A stretch of DNA of 64,000 nt from JASBZA01 sp964345295 (GCA_964345295.1 CAYFQG010000003.1:1-64000), one strand, 5' to 3'. Counted from the stretch's first letter, positions 26,692 through 35,942 are shown. The notes: generated from the letters alone by a model not told the origin. Made by a program: numbers and translations.

Positions 26692-28197
26692 TTGGCTGAA
26701 GCAAAGACAAACAAAGCAAATCAAGCACAAGATTTTAACAAACAAGCGGTTATTCGTGTAATCGGAATCGGCGGCGGTGGCTGTAATGCCGTGAACCGTA
26801 TGATTGACACCGGTGTAAGAGGCGTCGATTTTATCGCCATCAATACCGATAATCAGGCATTGGAAAGATCCAAGGCCGAAACACGTATCCGTATCGGTGA
26901 TAAGTTGACCAAGGGCCTGGGAGCCGGAGCAGATCCGGATATCGGTGCCAAGGCGGCTACCGAGTCCAGAGACGATATTTCCGGCGTTATTCGCGGAACC
27001 GACATGCTCTTTATTACGGCAGGTATGGGCGGCGGTACCGGTACCGGAGCAGCACCTATCGTTGCTCAGATTGCCCAGGACATGGGTATTTTGACCGTGG
27101 GTGTCGTGACCAAGCCTTTTCGTTTCGAAGGTGCTCAGAGAACCATTAACGCCGAGGCCGGTATTGAAGAGTTGTCCAAATATGTGGACTCTTTGATTTT
27201 GGTGCCCAACGATAAGCTTCTGGATATTGCCGATGAAGATACGACCGTAGACCAGGCTTTTGCCATGGCCGACCATGTACTCCGTTACGGTATTACCGGT
27301 ATTTCCGACTTGGTTACGGTTCCCGGTTTGATCAACCTCGATATGGCCGACGTGCGTCGTGTTATGACAGATGCCGGTATTTGCCATATGGGTATCGGTA
27401 GAGCCCAGGGCCCCGACCGTGTTGAAGATGCTATTGATGAAGCCATCCACAGCCCCCTGTTGGATACATCTATCGACGGTGCTCAGCGCCTGATCATCAA
27501 CTTCACCGGTTCCAGCATGAAGATTCGTGAAGTATCCGAGGCTGCCAGCCTGGTTCGCGACTCCGCTTCGCCTACAGCCGATATTATTCTGGGTGCCGTT
27601 TTGGATGACAGCATGGATGACGAGATTATGATTACCGTTATCGCCTCCGGCTTCTCTGACAGACCCGGCATGGATGATGCCTACGATGACGACCAGGTAG
27701 ACCAGCCGGAAAAACTGCCTTTGTTTAATACCAAGCAGACGGCTACCAATGAGCGTCCGGCCCGTAAGCCCAAGTTCCAACCGGATTTTTTAGATCAGGA
27801 GACCCAGTCTTCGCCTAATTCTTCCAGCTTTACGAACAGTGCCGACTACCAACCTAACTACTATTCCGACAGGATTCAGAATTCGGACTTTGACAGACCG
27901 CAGGCTCCCGCCCGTGATCCTTACGAAGCCCGTCACGACAGACCTTATTATGACGACAGAGCAGATCAGCAACGTCCTTCCTACAGACAGGAAAGACAAG
28001 ACCTCTATATGCCCCCTCGTTATGATGAAGAGCCCAGAGAGGAAAGAAGACAGACACGTCCGACCGATAACTGGGCCGGCGCAGACAAGAGAGACAGCCG
28101 CGATAACCGTGATGACAGAAAGTCTTCCGATTCCGATCAAGGTCAGGCCAAAAAAGCAGGTAGGATTTTACCCTGGCTTTTCAACGACAATGACTAA
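26692..28197 (+). CDS. ftsZ: cell division protein FtsZ
   Basis: 501 residues. The tubulin GTP-binding motif GGGTGTG is at 113-119; the globular GTPase and C-terminal domains fill residues 15-330. Then comes an unusually long linker (about 330-485) very rich in D, R, Q, P, Y, and a C-terminal peptide GRILPWLF resembling the conserved tail that binds FtsA/SepF. FtsZ polymerises into the Z ring. The start is TTG, ten bases after AAAGGGGG; no in-frame ATG fits the family N-terminus. ftsA is not in front of it. Confidence 0.97.
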   Translation: MAEAKTNKANQAQDFNKQAVIRVIGIGGGGCNAVNRMIDTGVRGVDFIAINTDNQALERSKAETRIRIGDKLTKGLGAGADPDIGAKAATESRDDISGVIRGTDMLFITAGMGGGTGTGAAPIVAQIAQDMGILTVGVVTKPFRFEGAQRTINAEAGIEELSKYVDSLILVPNDKLLDIADEDTTVDQAFAMADHVLRYGITGISDLVTVPGLINLDMADVRRVMTDAGICHMGIGRAQGPDRVEDAIDEAIHSPLLDTSIDGAQRLIINFTGSSMKIREVSEAASLVRDSASPTADIILGAVLDDSMDDEIMITVIASGFSDRPGMDDAYDDDQVDQPEKLPLFNTKQTATNERPARKPKFQPDFLDQETQSSPNSSSFTNSADYQPNYYSDRIQNSDFDRPQAPARDPYEARHDRPYYDDRADQQRPSYRQERQDLYMPPRYDEEPREERRQTRPTDNWAGADKRDSRDNRDDRKSSDSDQGQAKKAGRILPWLFNDND

Positions 28198-28222
28198 AGT
28201 CTAGAGAGAAATTTAAAGACAA

Positions 28223-28768
28223 ATGAAGTGTCCTTATTGCAATTGTAATGATGACAGAGTAGTGGATTCCCGTCCTGCCGAGGACGGGTCTGCTATTAGA
28301 CGCCGCCGAGAATGCCTCAAGTGCGGCGTTCGTTTTACAACTTATGAGAAAATCGAGAAACCGCCGCTCTTGGTAATCAAGAGGGACGGGACCCGAGAGC
28401 TCTTTGACTCCAACAAGCTTTTGGAAGGTATTGTAAAGGCTTGCATGAAAAGGCCGGTCAGTACCGAAGTAATGGAGAAGCTTGTTTCGGATATCGAAGA
28501 GAAGTGTCGTTCCTCTTTGGAGAAAGAAGTGAGCAGTGCTAAACTAGGGGACATGGTCATGGACGGTCTGAAGGAAATAGACGACGTGGCCTATGTCCGT
28601 TTTGCGTCGGTATACCGCGAGTTTAAGGACGTAGAAGAATTTATGAAAGAGTTAGAAGGCCTGCAGGCTTCTCAGAACAAGAAAAAAACGAGAACACAGA
28701 AGCCTAAGTCGGCTCAAGGAGGACAAGATGGCAGCCAAGAAGATTTTGATTGTAGACGACGACCGTAG
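28223..28768 (+). CDS. nrdR: ribonucleotide reductase regulator NrdR
   Basis: 181 residues. N-terminal zinc ribbon with CPYC at 3-6 and C31-x2-C34 (CLKCGVRFTTYE), then the ATP-cone (LLVIKRDGTRELFD...). NrdR represses ribonucleotide reductase genes by sensing ATP/dATP. Family length is about 150; the extra 30 residues are a basic K/T/Q/G tail that overlaps the next gene by 41 bases. In many Firmicutes nrdR follows ftsZ-sigE-sigG; here it comes directly after ftsZ. Confidence 0.93.
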   Translation: MKCPYCNCNDDRVVDSRPAEDGSAIRRRRECLKCGVRFTTYEKIEKPPLLVIKRDGTRELFDSNKLLEGIVKACMKRPVSTEVMEKLVSDIEEKCRSSLEKEVSSAKLGDMVMDGLKEIDDVAYVRFASVYREFKDVEEFMKELEGLQASQNKKKTRTQKPKSAQGGQDGSQEDFDCRRRP

Positions 28769-29435
28769 CATCAGCGAACTCGTCAGCCTTTATTTTACGA
28801 AAGAAGGTTATGAGCTTTCGGCTTGCTATGACGGATCGGAGGCCCTGGATGCCTTCCACAGTTTTGAGCCCGACCTCATCCTCTTAGACCTCATGCTGCC
28901 GGGCGTGGACGGCTATGATATTTGCCGTGAAATTCGCAAAGAGTCTCAGGTGCCCATCATCATGCTGACCGCCAGAGGCGATACCTTGGATAAGGTTGTA
29001 GGCTTGGAGTTGGGAGCTGACGACTACGTACAAAAGCCCTTTGATGCCAAAGAGCTAGTCGCCCGCGTAAAGGCTGTTTTAAGACGTGCCCAGTGCCCCC
29101 AACCCACCTTGCAAGATAATAAAGAACGGGTGGAACATGAGGGCCTTATCGTAGACAAGGGTTCTTACACCGTCGAGATCGGCGGGAAGACTATAGAGAT
29201 GCCGCCCAAGGAATTAGAACTGCTCTTCTTCCTGGCCTCCAATCCGGACCGGGTTTTTACCAGAGAGCAGCTACTGGGCCATGTTTGGGGTTACGATTTC
29301 TTCGGTGAATCCAGGACTGTAGACGTACACATCAAGCGCATAAGAGAGAAAATAGACGACTTGGGTATCGATTTACCCTGGTCTATTAAGACCGTCTGGG
29401 GTGTGGGCTATAAGTTCGAAACCGAATCGGAATGA
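28728..29435 (+). CDS. OmpR/PhoB-family response regulator
   Basis: 235 residues. Receiver domain 1-120 with the acidic pocket (D10-D12), phosphoacceptor Asp54 in LLDLMLPG, T in MLTARG and K in VQKPF. Winged-helix DNA-binding domain about 135-233 (MPPKELELLFFLASNPDRVFTREQLL, RTVDVHIKRIREKI). The ATG follows AAGGAGG. It overlaps the sensor kinase gene by four bases, so the two form a pair. The controlled genes are unknown. Confidence 0.95.
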   Translation: MAAKKILIVDDDRSISELVSLYFTKEGYELSACYDGSEALDAFHSFEPDLILLDLMLPGVDGYDICREIRKESQVPIIMLTARGDTLDKVVGLELGADDYVQKPFDAKELVARVKAVLRRAQCPQPTLQDNKERVEHEGLIVDKGSYTVEIGGKTIEMPPKELELLFFLASNPDRVFTREQLLGHVWGYDFFGESRTVDVHIKRIREKIDDLGIDLPWSIKTVWGVGYKFETESE

Positions 29436-30967
29436 TTTTCCGTAAGCATAAAGCAAAATCAAAGGCCAAGGCGACCAATTCGACCAACTATTACAACATG
29501 CTGATAGTGGGTACGCTTGTCTTGGCCTTTTTATTAATTGCCCTGGTTTATCTGAAGATTTTAAACGATTCTTTGGTCAGTGAAAAACTGTCCGAAATGG
29601 ACCGGATGACTTTGGCCATACAAGAAGACCTGGCCGAGTCCTCGTCTTTTCAAAACTCGGGCCAACTGAGTCGGGCCGATGAGCAGATTCTAAAAGCCAT
29701 GGGCAAGGGATCCGATATGTTGATTTGGCTGGTGAAGCCCTCGGGAAAGTTCGTCTATATGAATCACCTGCCCGAAGAAGCCGTCCACAGCATCATCTAT
29801 AAGTCCAATGACGGTTATTATCTACAAAACAGCCACCTCATTAACGAAGGCTTGGAACGGGGCGTGACCTTAAGCGGAGGCAACTTTTTCGGTGTCTTCT
29901 CCGAAGACTCAGGTCACTGGTTGACCCAAGTTCGCCCGGTTTACGACCATAACGGACGTTTTTCGGCCTATCTGAGTATCCACTATTCCTTAAATTCCCT
30001 GTCCCTATCCGACACCAATGTGATCTTAGGCCTGGCGGTTATGCTCCTCATGGGTATTTTAGTAGGCGTGGTTATTATTAAGGGCTACGTCAGCCGGGTC
30101 ACCCGTCCTATAGATCTCTTGGCAGAAGCGGCCAACCGGGTCGGCCAGGGGGACTTATCTTACCGCATCCAGGTAGACCATGCCGATGATGTCATCATGG
30201 GCCAAAGTCACAGCAACGACGACTGGATGAATCTCATCTTGACCTTTAACCGCATGATCGATCAAATCGAGCAACAAAATCTGGAACAAAGGGACTTTGT
30301 CGCCTCCATCTCGCATGATTTGAGGACGCCTCTGACTTCTATATCGGGCTTTATCACGGCTATATTAGACGGGACCATCCCGCCCGAGAAACAAACCCAT
30401 TATTTGGAAACCGTCCAGGAAGAAACCAAGCGCCTGACCTCCCTGGTCCAAGATATGAATACGACTATTCGCCTGGAAAATAACCAGGAAAATATGGCCA
30501 AAGAAAATTTTAACATCAATGCTCTCATCCATAAGGTTATCGAATCGCTCCGGGTTCTGTTGGATGAAAAAAATATCCAGGTCCAAACCAACTTTAAGGA
30601 TCCCGAGAAGAATGAACGCCTGGTCTACGCCGACCCCAAGCAAATCGAGCGCGTTCTTTATAATTTGATTTCCAACGCCATTGAGTTTTTAAGTCAGGAC
30701 GGTATTATTTTAGTAACCACCCGGACCCAGGGTTCTAATCTTCTGATCACGGTTGAAGATAACGGCCCCGGTATTAGGCCCGAGGATTTGCCCTATGTCT
30801 TTGATCGTTTTTATAAGTCGGACAAGTCCAGAACCGGGCGCAAAGGCTCCGGCCTGGGTTTATATATTTGTAAGAAAATACTCCAGAGCCACGGCCAGTC
30901 TATTTATGCCGGCCGATCCGACCTGGGTGGGGCCAAATTCGAATTTACCTTGGCTTTGGGAAAATAG
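29432..30967 (+). CDS. sensor histidine kinase
   Basis: 511 residues. Membrane helix 1 about 21-45, an extracellular sensor region of about 150 residues, helix 2 about 194-214, HAMP about 215-270. HisKA with phosphoacceptor His295 in SISHDLRTPLTS, then HATPase with N-box (LISNAIEFL), DNGPGI and GKGSGLGLYICKK motifs. The layout fits WalK/PhoR/ResE-type kinases. Partner of the upstream response regulator. The signal cannot be read from the sequence. Confidence 0.93.
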   Translation: MIFRKHKAKSKAKATNSTNYYNMLIVGTLVLAFLLIALVYLKILNDSLVSEKLSEMDRMTLAIQEDLAESSSFQNSGQLSRADEQILKAMGKGSDMLIWLVKPSGKFVYMNHLPEEAVHSIIYKSNDGYYLQNSHLINEGLERGVTLSGGNFFGVFSEDSGHWLTQVRPVYDHNGRFSAYLSIHYSLNSLSLSDTNVILGLAVMLLMGILVGVVIIKGYVSRVTRPIDLLAEAANRVGQGDLSYRIQVDHADDVIMGQSHSNDDWMNLILTFNRMIDQIEQQNLEQRDFVASISHDLRTPLTSISGFITAILDGTIPPEKQTHYLETVQEETKRLTSLVQDMNTTIRLENNQENMAKENFNINALIHKVIESLRVLLDEKNIQVQTNFKDPEKNERLVYADPKQIERVLYNLISNAIEFLSQDGIILVTTRTQGSNLLITVEDNGPGIRPEDLPYVFDRFYKSDKSRTGRKGSGLGLYICKKILQSHGQSIYAGRSDLGGAKFEFTLALGK

Positions 30968-30980
30968 GAAGTAGGTTGAA

Positions 30981-31664
30981 GTGACCGATTGGATGACCAA
31001 AAGACGGCCCTACGGCAAACGCCAGGCCCGCATGATTATAGACAGACTTATTGGCTTATACGGCCTGCCGGAAACGACCTTAGACGATAAGGACGATCCT
31101 TGGCGTCTTCTGGTAGCCGCCATCCTGGCAGCCCAGTGCACCGATGAACGCGTAAACAAGGTAACGCCTTATCTCTGGGAGGCTTACCCGACCATGGAGG
31201 ATATCAGCAAGGCCGGGCCAAAAGCCATAGAGCCTATTATTAAAAGTTGCGGCCTTTACCGAAACAAGGCCAAAAACATTCACCTAGCCTCACTTTATCT
31301 TTTGGAGCACCACCAAGGCCAAGTCCCTGAGACCCTGGAGGCGTTATTAGAAGTCCCCGGTGTCGGCAGGAAGATTGCCAATTTGATTCTGGGCGACAGC
31401 TTCGGCCAAGAGGCTATTGTAGTGGATACACATTGCAAGAGACTTTCTAAACGCATGGGCCTGACGGACGCCGACGACCCTTATAAAGTGGAGCAAGACC
31501 TGGTCCAAAAGGTTCCCGAGGAACATTGGACCGACTGGGGGCACTTGATGGTGACACACGGGCGAGCCGTTTGCATGGCCAGAAGCCCTCAATGTGACGC
31601 TTGTGTGGTCCAAGATATTTGCCGGGAAGGTAGGAAAGTGTGGCGGGAAAGTCAGAACAAGTAG
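30981..31664 (+). CDS. nth: endonuclease III
   Basis: 227 residues. HhH-GPD fold with LEVPGVGRKIANL carrying catalytic Lys131, catalytic Asp149 in VVDTHCKRL, and a C-terminal [4Fe-4S] motif C-x6-C-x2-C-x5-C (CMARSPQCDAC...C). It removes oxidised pyrimidines from DNA and nicks abasic sites. Start taken as GTG after AGGAAGTAGG; an in-frame ATG four codons later has no ribosome binding site. It overlaps recG by 25 bases. Confidence 0.95.
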   Translation: MTDWMTKRRPYGKRQARMIIDRLIGLYGLPETTLDDKDDPWRLLVAAILAAQCTDERVNKVTPYLWEAYPTMEDISKAGPKAIEPIIKSCGLYRNKAKNIHLASLYLLEHHQGQVPETLEALLEVPGVGRKIANLILGDSFGQEAIVVDTHCKRLSKRMGLTDADDPYKVEQDLVQKVPEEHWTDWGHLMVTHGRAVCMARSPQCDACVVQDICREGRKVWRESQNK

Positions 31665-33769
31665 GCGCCGGGACCGAAAGGCAGTGGGACCTGCCCGTAA
31701 CGAGCCTAAAAGGCATTTCCAAAGCTAGGGCCAAGCAGCTGGAAAAGCTCGACATCACGACCCTGGGCGATTTAGCCTGCCATTTTCCCAGGCGTTATGA
31801 AGACTGGACTTCTATAAGACAGATTGCCGATTTGGAAGATGGTGAAGACGGTGTCTTTCTGGGCCGGGTTCATAAGTCGCCTACGCTTTTTCGCCAAGGT
31901 AAACGCTCCATCTTACAGACATCCTTGGTCGACCCTTCAGGGACCATTAAAGGAGTCTGGTTTAACCAACCCTACTATCAAGACAAGTTGATCCCGGGAG
32001 ACATTTTTTTGTTTCGCGGCAAGATTAAAAGGCAGGGACGGACTTTCCAGGTGACGAACCCGCAGTTCGAATCCCAACCCCAAGCAATTTTCCCCGGTCC
32101 CGGAGAGGATATGGCCGAATCTTTGGCCAATACCTTTGTAAGACCGGTCTACCCCACCACCCAGGGCCTTAGCCAAAACATGTTAAGGCGCTTCGTGGAC
32201 CAGGCTTTGGTCAAAGTCCGAGACGAAATCGCCGAGGTCTTGCCTCAGGAGATTAGGAAGGATATGGAGCTGGCCAGCCTGCCTTGGGCGTTTGAGCAAA
32301 TCCACCACCCCGACCAATTAGCCAATTATCAGATTGCTCGGAGACGTTTGGCCTTCGATGAACTCTTATACCTTCAGTTAGGGCTTCGCTTAAGTCAGGA
32401 AGACAGTCTGAAGAAAAAGGCTCTTCCCCTGGACTTGGCCCTGCATCCCGAAGTCTTACAAGCCCTTCAAAGTTATATTAAGACCCTGCCTTTTGAACTT
32501 ACATTGGACCAGAAGAAGGCTCTGGGCGCTATTTTAAAGGATATGGATAAGGCCGTTGCCATGAACCGCCTCCTCCAAGGTGATGTAGGATCGGGTAAGA
32601 CCATAGTGGCCTTTTTGGCCATGTATGCCCAGGGGCTTTTGGGACGCCAGACCGCTATGATGGCGCCGACGGGAATTTTGGCCAAGCAACATGAAAGAAA
32701 TTTCCGTAAGTTTTTCCCGGACATAGCCGAAGACAGCATTGCCTGTTTAACGTCCGACTTACCGGCCAAAGAGAAAAATAAAATTTACAATCGTCTGGAA
32801 AAAGGAGAGATTCTCTATCTTTTCGGAACGCACGCCCTGATTCAAAGCAAGGTCGTTTTTTCATCCCTGGCTTTGGCCATTACCGATGAGCAGCACCGTT
32901 TCGGTGTGAAGCAGCGCCTCAAGCTAAGCAAGGCCGAGGAGGCCCATATCCTTGTTATGTCGGCCACACCTATTCCCAGAACCCTGGGCTTGGTGATTTA
33001 CGGAGACTTGGACGTATCGGTTTTGGCCGAGAAACCGCCCGGCCGAAAGCCGGTCCGAACCTATACGGCCCGGACCAAAGACGTCCCTCGCCTAAATCAG
33101 CTTATTCGCCGTTTTGTGGACCAAGGTGATCAGGTCTACATCGTCTGTCCCATGGTCCAAGAATCCGACAGCTCCGACCTGCAGTCAGCCGAAAGTCTCT
33201 ATGAAGAGCTTTCCACAAGAACCTTCCCCGACCTGGGCGTGGGCTTGGTACATGGCCAGCTCAAAGAAAAAGATAAGAATCAGGTCATGGAGGATTTTTT
33301 GGATCAAAAGATTCAAATCCTTGTGTCGACCACGGTTATCGAAGTCGGCGTGGATAACCCCAGAGCCTCCTTGATGATTGTTGTAAATGCCGAACGCTTC
33401 GGCCTGGCCCAGCTGCACCAGTTAAGAGGCAGAATCGGCCGAGGCAGCAGGGAGTCTTTATGTGTCCTCCAAAGCGATGTGGGCGAGGGCTTGGCCAGGG
33501 AGCGTTTAACGACCATGTGTCGGACCGATGACGGTTTTAAGATTGCCGAAGAAGACCTTCGTTTGCGTGGGCCCGGTGACTTTTTCGGGACCAGGCAGCA
33601 CGGCCTGCCCGGCTTTCGTATGGCAAACTTATATGAAGACCAAGACCTCATTAGGAGCAGCTCCGAGATAGCCCAAGAGCTCCTGAACAAAGACCCCAAT
33701 CTGAGCCTGCCGGAACATAGAGGTCTTTTGGAAAAGGCCAAAAGCTCTCTTATCCAAAGAGAGCAATAA
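31640..33769 (+). CDS. recG: ATP-dependent DNA helicase RecG
   Basis: 709 residues, normal RecG length. N-terminal wedge/OB domain (about 20-230) and two helicase lobes: Walker A GDVGSGKT at 314-321, D416-E-Q-H, SATPIPRTLGL, and in lobe two STTVIEVGVDNP and QLHQLRGRIGRG. RecG remodels stalled forks and branched DNA. Start is GTG at 31640 after TAGGAAA. A recG-rsmD-coaD order is typical of Firmicutes. Confidence 0.97.
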   Translation: MAGKSEQVGAGTERQWDLPVTSLKGISKARAKQLEKLDITTLGDLACHFPRRYEDWTSIRQIADLEDGEDGVFLGRVHKSPTLFRQGKRSILQTSLVDPSGTIKGVWFNQPYYQDKLIPGDIFLFRGKIKRQGRTFQVTNPQFESQPQAIFPGPGEDMAESLANTFVRPVYPTTQGLSQNMLRRFVDQALVKVRDEIAEVLPQEIRKDMELASLPWAFEQIHHPDQLANYQIARRRLAFDELLYLQLGLRLSQEDSLKKKALPLDLALHPEVLQALQSYIKTLPFELTLDQKKALGAILKDMDKAVAMNRLLQGDVGSGKTIVAFLAMYAQGLLGRQTAMMAPTGILAKQHERNFRKFFPDIAEDSIACLTSDLPAKEKNKIYNRLEKGEILYLFGTHALIQSKVVFSSLALAITDEQHRFGVKQRLKLSKAEEAHILVMSATPIPRTLGLVIYGDLDVSVLAEKPPGRKPVRTYTARTKDVPRLNQLIRRFVDQGDQVYIVCPMVQESDSSDLQSAESLYEELSTRTFPDLGVGLVHGQLKEKDKNQVMEDFLDQKIQILVSTTVIEVGVDNPRASLMIVVNAERFGLAQLHQLRGRIGRGSRESLCVLQSDVGEGLARERLTTMCRTDDGFKIAEEDLRLRGPGDFFGTRQHGLPGFRMANLYEDQDLIRSSSEIAQELLNKDPNLSLPEHRGLLEKAKSSLIQREQ

Positions 33770-33782
33770 GGGAGAGTAAAAT

Positions 33783-34367
33783 ATGCCCAGAGTGATTAGT
33801 GGCAAGGCCAAGGGCCTTATTTTGAAAAGTTTACCGGGAAAATCCACCCGCCCCAGTCTGGACCGGACCAAGGAAGCGGTTTTTTCTATCTTGCAGGATG
33901 CTTATGTGGGCGGCCTGGTTTTGGATCTTTATGCCGGTTCGGGTCAGCTGGGGATTGAGGCCTTGAGCAGGGGAGCCGAGCGGGCGGTCTTGGTGGACCA
34001 ATCGGGCAAAGCCGTTCAAATCGTGAAAGAAAACCTGGAAAAGACCCGCCTGAAGGAAAGGGCCGATGTCTATAAAATAAACGCCTTATCCTGGCTTAAA
34101 GGTCCGGGTAAAGCTTTAGAGAAATCTTTTCATGTTATTTTTTTCGATCCGCCTTATGAAATCACTTTGGCCGAATTAAAAAAACTCGGACCTTACTTAG
34201 AAGCTTTGCTGGCCCCGGGCGGCATCTTGGTTGTGGAGTCGGAAAGCCACGGCTTCCCCTTAGAAAAATACGAGGCCGCCATGCCCAATATCCCCCTGGT
34301 CAAGCATTGTAAGTACGGTTCGGCCATGGTATCATTTTATAAAATAAGTGACGAGACAGGAGCCTAG
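33783..34367 (+). CDS. rsmD: 16S rRNA (guanine-966-N2)-methyltransferase RsmD
   Basis: 194 residues. The RVISGKAKG start, RPSLDRTKEAVFSIL, the SAM motif VLDLYAGSGQLGIEALSRGA and the catalytic DPPYE (the family usually has D/N-PPY) identify it. It methylates G966 of 16S rRNA. Start 12 bases after recG with GGGAG ahead. The coaD gene follows without terminator. Confidence 0.95.
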   Translation: MPRVISGKAKGLILKSLPGKSTRPSLDRTKEAVFSILQDAYVGGLVLDLYAGSGQLGIEALSRGAERAVLVDQSGKAVQIVKENLEKTRLKERADVYKINALSWLKGPGKALEKSFHVIFFDPPYEITLAELKKLGPYLEALLAPGGILVVESESHGFPLEKYEAAMPNIPLVKHCKYGSAMVSFYKISDETGA

Positions 34368-34401
34368 ACAAGGCTCTGATGCACTTAGAGGAGGATGGCT
34401 T

Positions 34402-34896
34402 ATTAAACGAAGAGAGTTTGTGTATCCGGGGAGTTTTGATCCCCTGACCAAGGGCCATGTCAACGTGGTTTCCAGGGCGGCTCAGCTGTGCGATATCCTC
34501 CATGTCGTTATTTTGACCAATTTCTCGAAGAAACCCGCCTTTACAGTAGAACAGCGCATGGAGATGGCTAAACTTTGCCTGAGTAAGTGGGATAATATCA
34601 GAGTGGATTCCTACCAGGGACTTTTGGTTGATTATATGCGAGAGAAGTCTATACATGTGGTGGTCAGAGGCCTCAGGTCCGAGTCGGATTTCCGCTTCGA
34701 GACCGAGATGGCGGCGACTAACGCTTTGATGTATCCCGAATATGAGACCATCTTGCTGCCATCCAAGGCCGACTATTCTTTTACCAGCTCCAGCATGGTG
34801 CGAGAAGTGGCTTCTTACGGAGGCGATATTTCTAAGATGGTGCCCCCGGAGATTTTACCCATGGTCGAGGAACGTTTTAAGCAATCCGAACAGTAG
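34402..34896 (+). CDS. coaD: phosphopantetheine adenylyltransferase CoaD, apparent AUU start
   Basis: 164 residues from the start proposed. VYPGSFDPLTKGHVNVV holds the nucleotidyltransferase motif (G18-H19); RGLRSESDFRFE and YSFTSSSMVREV are also typical. It makes dephospho-CoA. The start is unusual: an optimal AGGAGG (34389-34394) sits seven bases before ATT at 34402, and starting there gives (M)KRREFVYPG, matching the family N-terminus. The open frame reaches back to GTG at 34348 inside rsmD, but that has no ribosome binding site and would add 18 unrelated residues; the GTG at 34420 would remove the first beta strand. Confidence 0.9.
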   Translation: MKRREFVYPGSFDPLTKGHVNVVSRAAQLCDILHVVILTNFSKKPAFTVEQRMEMAKLCLSKWDNIRVDSYQGLLVDYMREKSIHVVVRGLRSESDFRFETEMAATNALMYPEYETILLPSKADYSFTSSSMVREVASYGGDISKMVPPEILPMVEERFKQSEQ

Positions 34897-34923
34897 TTTT
34901 CAGCAATAGAAGGAGATAAGCAT

Positions 34924-35421
34924 ATGGCCGATATCGATAATTGGAACAACAGAGTGGATTCGGACGAAGATTTGAAGGACACTTATGAATTAGTAGAACG
35001 TCTGGAGCAAATGATTATTCAAGCCAGGTCGGTACCCTTTTCGTCCAACTGCATGGTGGACAGAGAAGAGGCATTGGTTCTGGTGGGCCTTATTCGCGAC
35101 GGTCTGCCGGTAGAACTGAAACAGGCCAAGTGGCTATTAGACCAGAGCCGCGAGCTTTTAGAGACTGCCCGTCAGCAGGCTACAGAGATTGTAGAAGACG
35201 CTCAACATGAAGTGGCCAAAATGATCGACGAGCACGAGATTACCCAGCAGGCCAGGCGCTATGCGACCGAAACCGTCCAAGATGCCAACCGTGAAGCCGA
35301 GTCCATCCACGAGGCGGCCATCTCTTATACCGAACAGCGTTTGACCCATCTGGAAGACCAATTGACCGAACTCTTGGTGACTGTCCGCAAGAACAAAAAG
35401 GACCTGCAGGACAATCCCTAA
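34924..35421 (+). CDS. coiled-coil protein, DivIVA/ATPase-subunit-like, unknown function
   Basis: 165 residues without membrane segments. Residues 60-165 are nearly all helical, with a heptad-like pattern rich in E, Q, A, R (LLETARQQATEIVEDAQHEVAKMI), resembling the stalk-forming helices of DivIVA-like or F/V-ATPase subunit-like proteins. Similar genes often follow coaD in Clostridia. I cannot assign a function. AGAAGGAGATAAG precedes the ATG. Confidence 0.55.
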   Translation: MADIDNWNNRVDSDEDLKDTYELVERLEQMIIQARSVPFSSNCMVDREEALVLVGLIRDGLPVELKQAKWLLDQSRELLETARQQATEIVEDAQHEVAKMIDEHEITQQARRYATETVQDANREAESIHEAAISYTEQRLTHLEDQLTELLVTVRKNKKDLQDNP

Positions 35422-35448
35422 GGCTTAAGCCCTGGAGGTAAATAAAGT

Positions 35449-35895
35449 ATGGAAAAAGCGCAGCTGTCTTTTTTGAACGGCCTAAGCCGTCCGAAACGCA
35501 TTGTCGCTCTGGTTCTTACTATCCTGGTCTTGTTCTTTTTTATTGTGGGTATCGTGTCCGGTATCGGCTTTATTAAAGAAAAAATCGGCGATATGGATAC
35601 ACCGCAAGAAGCGGGCCAGACCTTGCTTAAGACCGTTAAGTCTAACGATTACGATAAATACCAGTCCCTCTTAGCCCAGGATAGTTTCGTCAGAGAAGAC
35701 CGGGAGCTTTTCGATAAGCTCCGTGACGCTGTGATGAAGAACGAGGATGCCATGGTATCGAATTTTGTCCTGATCCGCCTGGAGAACGGCCGTCAATACC
35801 TTTGCTCCCTGTTCTATGATTCGGCGAAAAAAGAATTCTCCTTTAGGACCATTAACGAAGTCCCTGCGGCCATGCAAGACCTCTTTGTATCCTAA
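35449..35895 (+). CDS. hypothetical protein with one membrane helix
   Basis: 148 residues. A basic N-terminus, one strong membrane helix (about residues 18-42, IVALVLTILVLFFFIVGIVSGIGF) and an extracellular domain of about 100 residues (TPQEAGQTLLKTVKSNDYDKYQSLL...) with a pattern reminiscent of NTF2-like DUF4878-type domains. No catalytic motif seen. Ribosome binding site TGGAGG. Function not known. Confidence 0.55.
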   Translation: MEKAQLSFLNGLSRPKRIVALVLTILVLFFFIVGIVSGIGFIKEKIGDMDTPQEAGQTLLKTVKSNDYDKYQSLLAQDSFVREDRELFDKLRDAVMKNEDAMVSNFVLIRLENGRQYLCSLFYDSAKKEFSFRTINEVPAAMQDLFVS

Positions 35896-35942
35896 GTAGG
35901 GCTTGATCAGACAGAATCTGCTTACTCTTTTAAGGAGTCAAT

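Noticed and set aside
26674..27780. Long minus-strand open frame (368 codons) opposite ftsZ
   Set aside because: It is the mirror of a highly expressed gene with biased codons, has no ribosome binding site and no family resemblance.
34348..34401. GTG at 34348 as the coaD start
   Set aside because: No ribosome binding site, lies inside rsmD, and adds 18 residues absent from the family; AGGAGG points to 34402.
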